A DNA stretch of 64,000 nt, from the NCBI RefSeq assembly GCF_002117145.1, contig NZ_CP008743.1, positions 1,178,001 to 1,242,000 on the forward strand, in the 5' to 3' direction. Shown here in pieces: positions 8,956-16,837 of the stretch. The stretch comes from Candidatus Nucleicultrix amoebiphila FS5. Lineage in GTDB: Bacteria > Pseudomonadota > Alphaproteobacteria > Caedimonadales > Nucleicultricaceae. The first letter of the stretch is position 1, and each line of letters starts with the position of its first letter. The translations under genes and the position numbers were made by a program. The notes beneath the pieces are model-generated. The model searched no databases. It had not been told where the DNA came from and was given only the letters and a program-made list of their open reading frames with translations.

Positions 8956-9861
8956 TTAGAGAATTTTTAAGCCTAATTCACGAAAAGTTTTGAGTAATTC
9001 TTCGGGTAAAGGAGCTTGGACTTGAATTTGTTTTGCTGTTGGCCCCGTAAAACTAATTTGACGGGCATGAAGATGGAGAGCACTGCGCTTACCAAAAGGG
9101 TGAGCCTCCCGACCTCCATAAAGACCATCCCCTAGAATCGGACATCCTATCATGGCCATATGTTGACGGAGTTGATGCGTACGGCCGGTTAAGGGCATAA
9201 GTTCTACCCAGGTGATGCCCCTTTTAGCCCCCAAAACCCTATAGTGGGTTTCGGCATCGACGGTCATCGTTCCTCGGGGTGTTTTCTTTTCAAGGGGTTC
9301 GTGGATTTCTCCTTCATCGAGCGGAGGTTCTCCAACAATCAAGGCCCAATAGGTCTTTTCGATAATTTTTTCTTTAAAAGCTTGGGTTATAAAGGCAGCA
9401 GCTTCTCGAGATTTTGCCAAAATCAGTACACCGCTTGTCTCTCGGTCCAAACGATGGGTTAAAAACAAACGTCCATAGGTGGGGTGATTTTGTAGAATTT
9501 GGTCCAGATGGAATTTTAGGTTCGTTCCCCCTTGAACCGCCCAACCAATGGGTTTATTCAAGACCAAAACATCATTGTCCTCATAGAGAATGCTTTCCTG
9601 AAAGGCTTCCAAGTCGCTTGCGCGTATTTTAGGGGGTGTCTTTATGGGTTTTTCCGACGGTGCTAAGGGAGGAAGACGTAATTCCTGACCTTCCTCAAGA
9701 ATCGTATCTGTTTTAATACGTTTCCCATTAAGGCGAATTTGACCCGTTCGGATCAGTTTTTGCAACAAAGTATAGGGGATAGATCCCTTGAAATGCCGCT
9801 TCAGCCAACGATCTAACCGTTGGCCACTGTCTTCTGGTTGAATTTTAATAATCTCTGCCAT
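8956..9861 (-). CDS. RluC/RluD family 23S rRNA pseudouridine synthase
   Basis: The enzyme isomerises uridines in 23S rRNA. Residues 1 to about 75 form an S4 RNA-binding domain (SGQRLDRWLKRHF, RTGQIRLNGKR), and the rest is the catalytic domain with the active-site Asp in HRLDRETSGVLILAKS. The 301-residue length and the S4 domain fit RluC or RluD. I cannot separate them confidently; the basic N-terminus and VQGGTNLKFHLD region look more like RluC. It stands alone, upstream of tRNA-Lys on the opposite strand. Confidence 0.9.
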   Translation of the reverse strand: MAEIIKIQPEDSGQRLDRWLKRHFKGSIPYTLLQKLIRTGQIRLNGKRIKTDTILEEGQELRLPPLAPSEKPIKTPPKIRASDLEAFQESILYEDNDVLVLNKPIGWAVQGGTNLKFHLDQILQNHPTYGRLFLTHRLDRETSGVLILAKSREAAAFITQAFKEKIIEKTYWALIVGEPPLDEGEIHEPLEKKTPRGTMTVDAETHYRVLGAKRGITWVELMPLTGRTHQLRQHMAMIGCPILGDGLYGGREAHPFGKRSALHLHARQISFTGPTAKQIQVQAPLPEELLKTFRELGLKIL

Positions 9862-9964
9862 AAATGGGTTCTAGCAAGTTTCGAATAAAATAGCCAAGAT
9901 TCTTTCTGAAAAGAAGTGTTGACCTTAGCTAGTTCTAAAATTATGTTAGCCATGTCTTTTTGAC

Positions 9965-10040
9965 GGGCGCTTAGCTCAGCCGGTAGAGCATCTGACTTTT
10001 AATCAGGGGGTCACAGGTTCGATTCCTGTAGCGCCCACCA
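9965..10040 (+). tRNA. tRNA-Lys (anticodon TTT)
   Basis: A full 76-nt cloverleaf is visible: acceptor GGGCGCT pairs with AGCGCCC, the D arm is AGCTCAGCCGGTAGAGC, the anticodon loop is CTTTTAA with anticodon TTT, the T arm carries GGTTCGATTCC, and CCA is encoded at the 3' end. Its 3' 34 nt are repeated at 13965, which marks this gene as an integration site. Confidence 0.97.
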
Positions 10041-10084
10041 TTTAAATTGGTGGTTCCCAAGAAATCTACAAATAATCTAAATGG
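10007..10084 (+). repeat. attL-like direct repeat at the tRNA-Lys 3' end
   Basis: This 78-bp segment runs from the T arm of tRNA-Lys into downstream DNA and is repeated perfectly at 13965-14042 in the same orientation. Similarity continues for about 50 bp beyond, with an 11-bp difference in the number of GGGGAGCAAAT units. A duplicated tRNA 3' end is the classic product of tyrosine-integrase insertion. Confidence 0.9.
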
Positions 10085-10427
10085 ACTGGGGGAGCAAATA
10101 CGAAAAAATCATCACTTCTTTTTGAATCATAATACCCCGTCTTAAACAGATTAACTACCCTCTCTAAACTCACATTTAGCGCAAGAAATGATCAATGAAT
10201 CCTATAAATTTCACTTTTTAACCGTATTTCTCCTCTCAAGATTTAATAAAGTTCTTCCAACGACAGATGAAATTGAAGCAGAACTGAATGAATTTCCTAA
10301 AGAGAAAAATTAAGGAATTATATTTAATTTGTTATAAAATTTGTCTAGACAGAAGGGGGAAGAGTTCCAGCAGACGATTTATAGGGTGATGAAGGATTGA
10401 TTCCTTAATTTTAAGGAAAGCTTACAC
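10085..10427. other. non-coding stretch at the left end of the island
   Basis: These 343 bp hold the end of the att-like similarity and a 42-codon open frame at 10188-10313. That frame contains LPTTDEIEAEL, which resembles the C-terminal tail of DUF1016/YhcG-type nucleases. No ribosome site or upstream coding part is visible, so at most it is a relic. I see nothing else. Confidence 0.3.
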
Positions 10428-11057
10428 ATGAATAATGACAAAGTAAAAACTCAATTAATTCAGCAATTCTGGAATATAGTTAGCCAGCATTCTAAGGATC
10501 TTTCCATCCTATGGGATTCTAACAAAAGAATAAATGCGTTTTTTAATGTATTCAACAAGCCTCTTAAGAAAATTAATGAGAATCTAACCCTAGAGCTAGG
10601 TCGCTTAGAGGGGAATAGTTATGAAATAACCATTAGTGCGGATGGTATAGAAGAAGCGTTTTCGGATGTTGAAGAAATATACAAACAAAAGCCAGAACTA
10701 GATGGTTTAATAATTCATAAGTTTAGACAACCTATATTGAACTTAAATGAGCTCCTTATTAATATTAATGATACGAAAGTCAGTTATTCAGACATTTTAT
10801 TTGAGCTTATAGAAGAAAAAGAAGGAATTATCGTTGTTTTGTTCATTCCAGGATTCCAAGAAGATGTTCCAGAACACGAAACTCTTAAATTTCTGATTAT
10901 AGATGCATGTCTTGGGGAATATGATGCTGTTAAAAAGGTATTATACTGTGATGCACTGAACCTTGAAGATTATTCTCCGAAGATCATGAAGTCCATTACA
11001 ATACTGAGGCAAGAATTTGAAAAAGCCTACAAATCTAAGTATTCAAAGGTTGTATAA
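10428..11057 (+). CDS. hypothetical protein of the tRNA-Lys island
   Basis: This 209-residue soluble protein has no signal peptide or membrane segment. The segment YEITISADGIEEAFSDVEEI followed by PELDGLIIHKFRQP resembles a conserved hypothetical family whose members carry a similar 'ISADG..FP.V..l...AP.l..w....FRQ' pattern. I recall no assigned function and give none. An AAGGAAAG site lies about 10 bp upstream of the ATG. It stands alone between gene relics in the island. Confidence 0.6.
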   Translation: MNNDKVKTQLIQQFWNIVSQHSKDLSILWDSNKRINAFFNVFNKPLKKINENLTLELGRLEGNSYEITISADGIEEAFSDVEEIYKQKPELDGLIIHKFRQPILNLNELLININDTKVSYSDILFELIEEKEGIIVVLFIPGFQEDVPEHETLKFLIIDACLGEYDAVKKVLYCDALNLEDYSPKIMKSITILRQEFEKAYKSKYSKVV

Positions 11058-11421
11058 GTTTTCTTCCTTTATTTTGGAACCCTTGATTTTGATGCTTATT
11101 TCATAGAGATTGCTCATCGAATATGGCCTCACACCCAATGCCAGGTTGATTCCAATTGAGACCAACCATGACCCTAATCCAACCGTTCTTTAAAATCTTT
11201 TAGAATGATTCTTAAATTTCTAATTCTTCTCCACAGAAGCGTGCATACGGCAAAAAAATTTTAGACAAAAAGGTATGACAAGACACGTATTCTCTCTGCA
11301 TGGTTAAAATGATGAGATTCAGAAAGAGCAGCGTATGGATCATCACGCACGTAGTATACTATATTTGACTCTTTTATTTCTTGGAGAAATTTGTTTTCTC
11401 TTAAGTAGACTATGTATGATT
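11058..11421. other. intergenic stretch in the island, nothing recognised
   Basis: About 360 bp between the hypothetical gene and the first gene relic. I find no ORF with a start and ribosome site, no RNA gene and no clear repeat. It is probably decayed coding DNA. Confidence 0.4.
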
Positions 11422-11638
11422 AATTATCCTTACTGAAATTAGCCTCCATCGAGATTTAGAGGCTTATTTGAAGCTTCCAGGATGGTTTCCAATTGTAAGA
11501 ACGTGGATGCGATATAAGAGCCTCTCCTCTATTGCTTCTTCGTTTATAAGCAATACTTTCGAATCCGAAAACCCTAAACAAGTTGAGCATTATACATCTC
11601 CTACAGAAGAGACGCTTATCACTGAAGAAGTGTCTTAA
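11422..11638 (+). pseudogene. gene relic, copy 1 (C-terminal fragment, family unknown)
   Basis: A frame of about 70 codons without a start codon reads EISLHRDLEAYLKLPGWF, then PIVRTWMRYK and an acidic tail, ending at TAA 11636-11638. A diverged second copy lies at 18637-18745 and preserves DLEDYLK and FPIVRMWIR before an in-frame stop. The two copies show these are remnants of one unknown gene family whose 5' parts are gone here. Confidence 0.5.
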
Positions 11639-11673
11639 CCCTATCATTTTTAAGCACGTTTTAACTTGAAAAT

Positions 11674-11700
11674 GTCATAAAAATATACTATATTTATGAC
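11674..11700. promoter_or_regulatory. palindromic operator candidate upstream of the AbiEi-type gene
   Basis: A 27-bp imperfect palindrome has the core AAATATA-C-TATATTT (11681-11695) and outer arms GTCATAA/TTTATGAC. It ends 16 bp before the ATG at 11717, with an AAGGAG ribosome site between. AbiEi-type antitoxins are known to repress their own operon by binding inverted repeats upstream, so this is a plausible operator. Confidence 0.5.
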
Positions 11701-11716
11701 ATAAGGAGTATATAAT

Positions 11717-12310
11717 ATGCATAGCGTTTTAGTGAATCGTATAAACCGAACCCCTTTGGGGAAAGTCTTTAGTGCCGCTGATTTCTTAAATTTAGCGCAA
11801 CGTAATACAATTGACCAAACACTTTCCAGGCTTTCAAGAAAAAACCACATCTTAAAAGTTGCAACCGGATTGTATTGTAAACCTCTTAAAAACCCTATTG
11901 TAGGAAACATCTCTCCCAACATTGATGATATTGTGCGCTCTTATGCACATAAATTTGGGTATAAAGTGCAGGTAAGCCCTGCGAAGGCTGCCAATCTGCT
12001 AGGGTTAAGTTTGCAAGTCCCTGCTCAGCACATTTATCTAACTGATGGACCTAATCGTTCATTAACATTAGGAAGTGTACCAGTGACTTTCAAACATGTT
12101 TGCCCCAGGAAACTTTTAGGCCTTGATATAAAGGCAGGGCTTGTTATTCAAGCGTTGTACTATTATGGCAATAAAGGCATCACTGATGCTGTAGCTTCAA
12201 AAATCAAAGCAATATTAGATAATAGAGATAAAAAGCAATTGAAAAGCTGGTTAGGACTCCTGCCCGTCTGGATGCAGAGTATTCTTGTGAGAGATGTTTT
12301 AAATGACTGA
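11717..12310 (+). CDS. AbiEi-type antitoxin / DUF6088 transcriptional regulator
   Basis: The N-terminal 60 residues form the winged-helix of AbiEi/DUF6088 proteins: VFSAADFLNLAQRNTIDQTLSRLSRKNHI followed by the KVATGLYCKP wing, here split for clarity. The C-terminal half is the AbiEi-like domain. Such proteins are the antitoxins of type IV AbiE-like systems used in phage defence and element maintenance, and they repress their own promoter. The stop overlaps the start of the nucleotidyltransferase gene by 8 bp, the usual antitoxin-first coupling. The partner toxin is frameshifted. Confidence 0.85.
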   Translation: MHSVLVNRINRTPLGKVFSAADFLNLAQRNTIDQTLSRLSRKNHILKVATGLYCKPLKNPIVGNISPNIDDIVRSYAHKFGYKVQVSPAKAANLLGLSLQVPAQHIYLTDGPNRSLTLGSVPVTFKHVCPRKLLGLDIKAGLVIQALYYYGNKGITDAVASKIKAILDNRDKKQLKSWLGLLPVWMQSILVRDVLND

Positions 12311-13326
12311 CTTCTTTATCCAATCTCAAAAGACGAAAAAAGAAATTATACAAGCTGCTGCATCAAAAATGCAGACTGAGACGACGATTATTGAAAAGGA
12401 TCTTTGGGTTGTCTTAATCTTAGATGTCCTATTTTCAAAGGATCTACCTGATATTTTCTTATTTAAAGGAGGGACATCCCTTTCTAAGGCTTATCAAATT
12501 ATTGAGCGTTTCAGTGAAGATATAGATATAACAATTGATAGGCAATATTTTTCAGAACATGCTTCAACGGAAGATTTTTCTCACCTTTCGCGTAAAGTTG
12601 TCGATAAAAATATCGGCATATTAAAAGAACAAAGTCTTAGATAAAATTAACTGTTATATTTTACCGTTCTTAAAAAGATCTCTCGAGGAATCATCACGAG
12701 AAAAAGTCACAATACGTGCTACCGATGAAGATCCATTTTCAATTGAAATTTTTTATCCAAGCTATTTTGAAGGCCAATATAGCTACATCAAGCCAAGAAT
12801 ATTGATAGAGTTTGGCATTAGAGGAGATAATTTTCCATCAGAGCGAATAACGATCACATCATATATCCATCAACATATTCCAGAGTTAGATAGATTGAAT
12901 GTTTCAGCGAGCGTCCTATCACCAACACGAACATTCTTTGAGAAAGCTACGCTTCTCCATGCGGAATATAATAGGCCAGTAGATAAACCCACCCCTGAAC
13001 GTCTATCGCGTCATTTCTACGATGTTTACCAATTAGCCAATAGGAGGGGTTACTTAAACGCTGCAATGCAAGAAATGGATCTCTTAAAAACAGTTATTAA
13101 AAATAAAGAGACCTTTTTTCCTTCTGCGTGGGCTAAATACGACCAAATTTTCCAAGAAGGCATTCATCTTCTACCCGGTGATCGTTTAAAAGAGATTGAA
13201 GAGGATTATAAGAAAATGGAACAAATGTTTTTTAACGCTAAAGCCATACCTTCTATGAAAGAAATTTTATTAAAGCTGGAAGAAATTGAAACTCAGCTTA
13301 ACAAAAAACTTATAAAAAAGCCCTAA
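12303..13326 (+). pseudogene. AbiEii-type nucleotidyltransferase toxin, frameshifted
   Basis: The first frame (12303-12644) carries the nucleotidyltransferase core: KGGTSLSKAY and SEDIDI, the GG[ST]...D.D motif of AbiEii. It stops early at 12642-12644. The second frame picks up from about 12625 (KVLDKINCYILPFLKR) and runs to 13326 with the expected C-terminal part, including a LSPTRTFFEKATLLH helix and a RHFYDVYQL segment. A one-base change near 12620-12640 therefore splits a gene of about 340 codons. No classical slippery heptamer is present at the junction, so I read it as an inactivating mutation or a sequencing error. Confidence 0.8.
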
Positions 13327-13391
13327 GAGTGTAGTTATAAAATAACTTCGTACAGTTTCCAGCTAAACGGATATGAAAAAAATTGACTTAA

Positions 13392-13838
13392 TCACTTTTT
13401 TTCTGAGTTGAAAATCGCTTTGATCTGTGAAGCGTTAAATAGGTTTTTCTCCTTTAATGCGGCTTTAGCCTCAGTTAATGGCTTAGCTTTCAAAATTTCA
13501 AGAGCATGATTAAATTCTGTAGAGGGCATATGCTGTTCAAGACTATAACGCGCAAGAGCATCTGAATTGAGCGTACTTGCTAATTGAGGAGATGAGGTTT
13601 TTACCGCCTCTCCTTGAGTTTTTCGTTCGTTGTAAAGCATTGCATGGACATCCGATTTTATATTATTTATTTCCTTTGTTTGTTCGCTGATTTTAGTAAT
13701 CTCTTTTTCTAAAGATGAAAAGGAAGAGCTAATCCACGTATAAATAACAAAACTAATACCAAAGATTGGGAGGAGCAATAATATAACATTAAAAGTACTG
13801 ATACAAATCTGTTGGTCTTGAAATTTTCTTTTGTTCAT
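13392..13838 (-). CDS. hypothetical single-pass membrane protein
   Basis: The product has about 148 residues from the ATG at 13838, which I prefer to one two codons upstream. It has a charged N-terminus, one membrane helix (about residues 17-38), a coiled-coil-like stretch (LEKEITKISEQTKEINNI) and a helical C-terminus rich in Ala, Lys and Glu. No family is recognised. It is the last gene in the tRNA-Lys island, transcribed towards the toxin relic. Confidence 0.5.
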   Translation of the reverse strand: MNKRKFQDQQICISTFNVILLLLPIFGISFVIYTWISSSFSSLEKEITKISEQTKEINNIKSDVHAMLYNERKTQGEAVKTSSPQLASTLNSDALARYSLEQHMPSTEFNHALEILKAKPLTEAKAALKEKNLFNASQIKAIFNSEKK

Positions 13839-13964
13839 CAGCAAATCAACTTTTCTGCAAATAATGCTTTATTTTTTAATTCTGTAGCTTTTATCAGTTT
13901 TGGTCAATTTTATTATTTCTATTTTTGGCTCAGAGCATTTTTACAGCTATCTCGAATAATATTT

Positions 13965-14042
13965 GGGGTCACAGGTTCGATTCCTGTAGCGCCCACCATT
14001 TAAATTGGTGGTTCCCAAGAAATCTACAAATAATCTAAATGG
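13965..14042 (+). repeat. attR-like direct repeat (tRNA-Lys 3' copy)
   Basis: Perfect 78-bp copy of 10007-10084, starting with the tRNA-Lys T arm and including CCA. Just downstream, GGGGAGCAAAT occurs twice in tandem, while the left copy has one. Confidence 0.9.
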
Positions 14043-14150
14043 GCCGGGGGAGCAAATGGGGAGCAAATACGAAAAAATTATCACTTCTTTTTGAATCCTG
14101 AGTTTCCATCTACAACAGATCAATTGTCATCATTTCAACTAAAATCTGCC

Positions 14151-14204
14151 CATTGTCGCAAACAAGTGATATGTCCGATTTAGTTAACAAGTGAGTTGTC
14201 CGAT
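14151..14204 (+). repeat. left terminal inverted repeat of the ISNCY element
   Basis: Aligns with the reverse complement of 15485-15539 with roughly one gap and a dozen or so mismatches. It contains CAAGTGATATGTCCGAT and CAAGTGAGTTGTCCGAT in tandem, probably two transposase binding sites. Confidence 0.75.
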
Positions 14205-14233
14205 GAGAGGATGGACCTTGAAAGGAGGTCCAT

Positions 14234-15430
14234 ATGAGAAAACCACAAATCATAGAGGACATTCACCAGATGAGATTCGAAGAAATATATGAAGGGCATA
14301 AAAAAGGAAGGTTGAGTTGTGAAGAAGCTTCAGAAATTCTGGGCATATCAGTCAGGATCTTTTATCGCAAACGGCAACGTTATGATTCAGAAGGATTTAA
14401 TGGACATTTTGACTTACGACTTGGTCGCCAGAGTCCTCACCGTGCAGCCGATCGAGAAGTTGACTTTATAACAAAGCTTTATGCTGAGATGTATCGAGGT
14501 TTCAGTGTCCGCCACTTTCACGAGTTTGCAGTGAGAGAACATGGATTTAAGAGAAGCTATAACTGGGCAAGAAATAAGCTTGAAGAGGCTCATTTGGTTA
14601 AGCGGGGTAAACGAGGAGGGGATCATCGTTTAAGGCGAGAACGTCGCCCAATGGCAGGGATGATGCTGCACCAAGATGGGTCGACTCATCGTTGGCTTCC
14701 TCATTTAGATTATAACCTTGATCTGATTGTCTCCCTTAACGATGCCACATCAAATATTACATCGGCTTTTCTTGTGGAAGAGGAAGATACTTTAAGCTCT
14801 CTGAGAGGGATTCGAGAGACAATAGAATTCTATGGTTTATTTTGTTCCCTTTATACGGATCGAGGGAGCCATTATTGGTTAACACCACAAGCGGGAGGCA
14901 AAGTAGACAAGACCCATCTGACACAGGTTGGCCGAGCTTTAAAGCAGTTGGGTATTCGTCATATAGCTGCCTACAGTCCACAAGCAAGAGGGAGAAGTGA
15001 AAGGTTATTTGGGACGTTGCAGGATCGTCTTCCAAAAGAGTTTGTTTTAAAAGGGATCAAAACGGTTGAAGAGGCTAATGCCTATTTGAGGAATATATAC
15101 ATTCCTCGTCACAATGAGCGTTTCTCTGTGTCTGCAAAAGAGGAAAAGAGTGCCTTTATTCCCTGGGTGAGAGTTGATTTACGGGATATTTTGTGTATTC
15201 AGGAGGAACGGATTGTCCAGAATGATAATACAGTAAGATATGAAGGCCTTACCTTACAGATTCCCAAAAATGATCTCAGGTACCATTACGTGAGGACAAC
15301 TGTAACGGTACATATATACGAAGATAAGACGCTCGGAATCTTCTACGGGCACTTGTGTTTAGGTAAATACGACGAATACGGAAATCTTAAGGACGAGCAG
15401 GAGGTGCCCTGTCATAAAATCGCCGCTTAG
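14234..15430 (+). CDS. ISNCY family transposase
   Basis: This 398-residue transposase has an N-terminal helix-turn-helix (CEEASEILGISVRIFYRKRQ) and an RNase H-like DDE core with MLHQDGSTHRW, LYTDRGSHYW and GRSERLFGTLQ as the three catalytic blocks. These blocks are characteristic of ISNCY/IS1202-like transposases. A strong AAAGGAGG ribosome site lies just upstream of the ATG. The frame is complete, so the element may still be mobile. Confidence 0.9.
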   Translation: MRKPQIIEDIHQMRFEEIYEGHKKGRLSCEEASEILGISVRIFYRKRQRYDSEGFNGHFDLRLGRQSPHRAADREVDFITKLYAEMYRGFSVRHFHEFAVREHGFKRSYNWARNKLEEAHLVKRGKRGGDHRLRRERRPMAGMMLHQDGSTHRWLPHLDYNLDLIVSLNDATSNITSAFLVEEEDTLSSLRGIRETIEFYGLFCSLYTDRGSHYWLTPQAGGKVDKTHLTQVGRALKQLGIRHIAAYSPQARGRSERLFGTLQDRLPKEFVLKGIKTVEEANAYLRNIYIPRHNERFSVSAKEEKSAFIPWVRVDLRDILCIQEERIVQNDNTVRYEGLTLQIPKNDLRYHYVRTTVTVHIYEDKTLGIFYGHLCLGKYDEYGNLKDEQEVPCHKIAA

Positions 15431-15480
15431 CCCTTATGAGCTTCGTTCAGGCCTACGGCCTTCACTTCTCTCATAAGGGC
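15430..15480 (+). terminator. long hairpin at the transposase 3' end
   Basis: A perfect 11-bp stem GCCCTTATGAG / CTCATAAGGGC (15430-15440 and 15470-15480) encloses a smaller AGGCC-TAC-GGCCT hairpin (15449-15461). It begins at the last base of the transposase stop codon and lies inside the right terminal repeat. There is no T-run, so it may act as an mRNA end structure or a barrier to read-through rather than a standard terminator. Confidence 0.45.
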
Positions 15481-15484
15481 AAAA

Positions 15485-15539
15485 ATCGGTCAACTAACGT
15501 GTTAATTACTTCGGCCATCTTCACGTGTTATTGACATTG
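15485..15539 (-). repeat. right terminal inverted repeat of the ISNCY element
   Basis: Reverse complement partner of 14151-14204, with the sub-repeats CACGTGAAGATGGCCGAA and CACGTTAGTTGACCGAT when read on the minus strand. Confidence 0.75.
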
Positions 15540-15679
15540 CTCTGCGAATCATAAAAATCTTTAAGAGGAGGGAGAGGTTGTTTTTGTTACTAAAAAAATT
15601 GACCTCTCTTTAGAAATAATATATGACAAAAAGGAAAACAATCTATAGTCAACTCTCAAATATATTTGGATATATACTT

Positions 15680-16723
15680 ATGAAAAAAATTTTTCTCTAT
15701 TTTATCACTACATCATTATTTTCTTGCTCGTCCGTTTACGCAACAGAGGATCTTTTAGAAGGCATTAGAACGCATGAAAACTCTGGATCAACTTCAGTCA
15801 AGGTGGTTAATTATGACCCCTCCGTTTTGGAATTATCAACCTTACAATCTCTTAATGCACGCGCAAAAAAGGGGGATGATGAAGATACTCAACCAAAATC
15901 ATTAGCGCTGTATGACACTAAGAGGCCTAAAGATGATTCTAACGAACCTAGTAAGGAGCCTAACTTTACTAGCGCGGCTCAATCAAAGATTAAAATAGCG
16001 CAGCAAGTGAGTGAAAGTGAATATGTACAGGTTGAGGGTGTTGCTAGAGTTCTAGGGAATAGCATTTATGGTTTACCTGATTTTGTTGACTATTTAACTC
16101 AATGTGTAGCCCAGTATAAGCCTGGAATTAAGTTAAATTCCCAGAGAGAAATCAAAATCACAGAAGAGGACACCATAAATCTAAAATATTTTTCAAAATA
16201 TGTACTTGAGACTTTGTTTGGTAAAGATATTTACGACACATACAAACTAACTCCCAAATTCGAGAAATTTAAGACTAGGAATAAAACGTCATTTGATGAT
16301 TTCAGCTATTCAAATAATCCCGTATTGTTTTCTCTTATGTATTATTTTGAGGACAAAGAGAATACAGACCCCGTTGAGATTAGTTTATCAAATTATAAGT
16401 CATATAACGAATTAAAATTTAAATTTTTCCCATGCTCTGATGATGAAAGTGGAATACACATAGACGACTTCCACTTTAGTCAGAATGAGATGCCTTATTA
16501 CTTTCATCAATCTTTAAAAGTACAAGATTCAAGAGATACTCTTAGACATTATCTGACGAAAGGCACTTATAATACCATACTAGATGCATTATATAAATTC
16601 GACATCTATAAAATAGAAAAAGATACTTACCGCGTTAAGGTTAAGCTCTCCTCCAAAGAAAACGCCTACAGTGATAAATTCACAGATCGAAAAATTTCAA
16701 ACTTCGTTCTGAAAACAAAGTAA
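15680..16723 (+). CDS. hypothetical secreted protein
   Basis: From the ATG at 15680 the product has 347 residues and starts with a good signal peptide, MKKIFLYFITTSLFSCSSVYA, probably cut after VYA. The frame is open 19 codons further upstream, but that start would bury the signal. A disordered, charged region (about residues 25-110) is followed by a mixed alpha/beta region without recognised motifs. It sits alone between two insertion sequences. It could be a cargo gene or an orphan effector; no function is assigned. Confidence 0.55.
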   Translation: MKKIFLYFITTSLFSCSSVYATEDLLEGIRTHENSGSTSVKVVNYDPSVLELSTLQSLNARAKKGDDEDTQPKSLALYDTKRPKDDSNEPSKEPNFTSAAQSKIKIAQQVSESEYVQVEGVARVLGNSIYGLPDFVDYLTQCVAQYKPGIKLNSQREIKITEEDTINLKYFSKYVLETLFGKDIYDTYKLTPKFEKFKTRNKTSFDDFSYSNNPVLFSLMYYFEDKENTDPVEISLSNYKSYNELKFKFFPCSDDESGIHIDDFHFSQNEMPYYFHQSLKVQDSRDTLRHYLTKGTYNTILDALYKFDIYKIEKDTYRVKVKLSSKENAYSDKFTDRKISNFVLKTK

Positions 16724-16837
16724 AAGCTTGGTTACTTCTCTCTTATAGAGGGAGGTAACCCTTATCCTTCCCTACGATCATGACAAACTAATATTCTTGA
16801 TAGGTTTAGTACGTATGAGTTTGAGTTAATAAAAATC

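Larger units (their letters stand above)
10007..14042. mobile_element. tRNA-Lys genomic island, about 4 kb, without integrase
   Basis: The island is bounded by the 78-bp direct repeats at 10007 and 13965. Inside are a hypothetical gene, gene fragments, an AbiEi/AbiEii toxin-antitoxin pair with a frameshifted toxin, and a small membrane protein. No integrase or excisionase is seen. It is either the remnant of a larger element after deletion or a satellite moved by an integrase in trans. The left tRNA copy is intact, so the host tRNA was preserved. Confidence 0.8.
14150..15540 (+). mobile_element. ISNCY-type insertion sequence, about 1.39 kb
   Basis: The element holds one transposase gene flanked by imperfect terminal inverted repeats of about 54 bp (14151-14204 and 15485-15539). 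Each repeat contains two sub-repeats of the form CA(A/C)GTGA...CCGAT. A 5-bp direct duplication TCTGC flanks it (14145-14149 and 15541-15545), which suggests a recent and complete insertion. The transposase is intact. Confidence 0.85.

Noticed and set aside
11650-11922. Minus-strand ORF opposite the AbiEi-type gene
   Set aside because: It covers the operator and the antitoxin's coding start on the other strand and has no support of its own.
13812-14003. Plus-strand ORF running across the right att repeat
   Set aside because: It overlaps the start of the minus-strand membrane protein, runs into duplicated tRNA sequence and has no ribosome site or motif.
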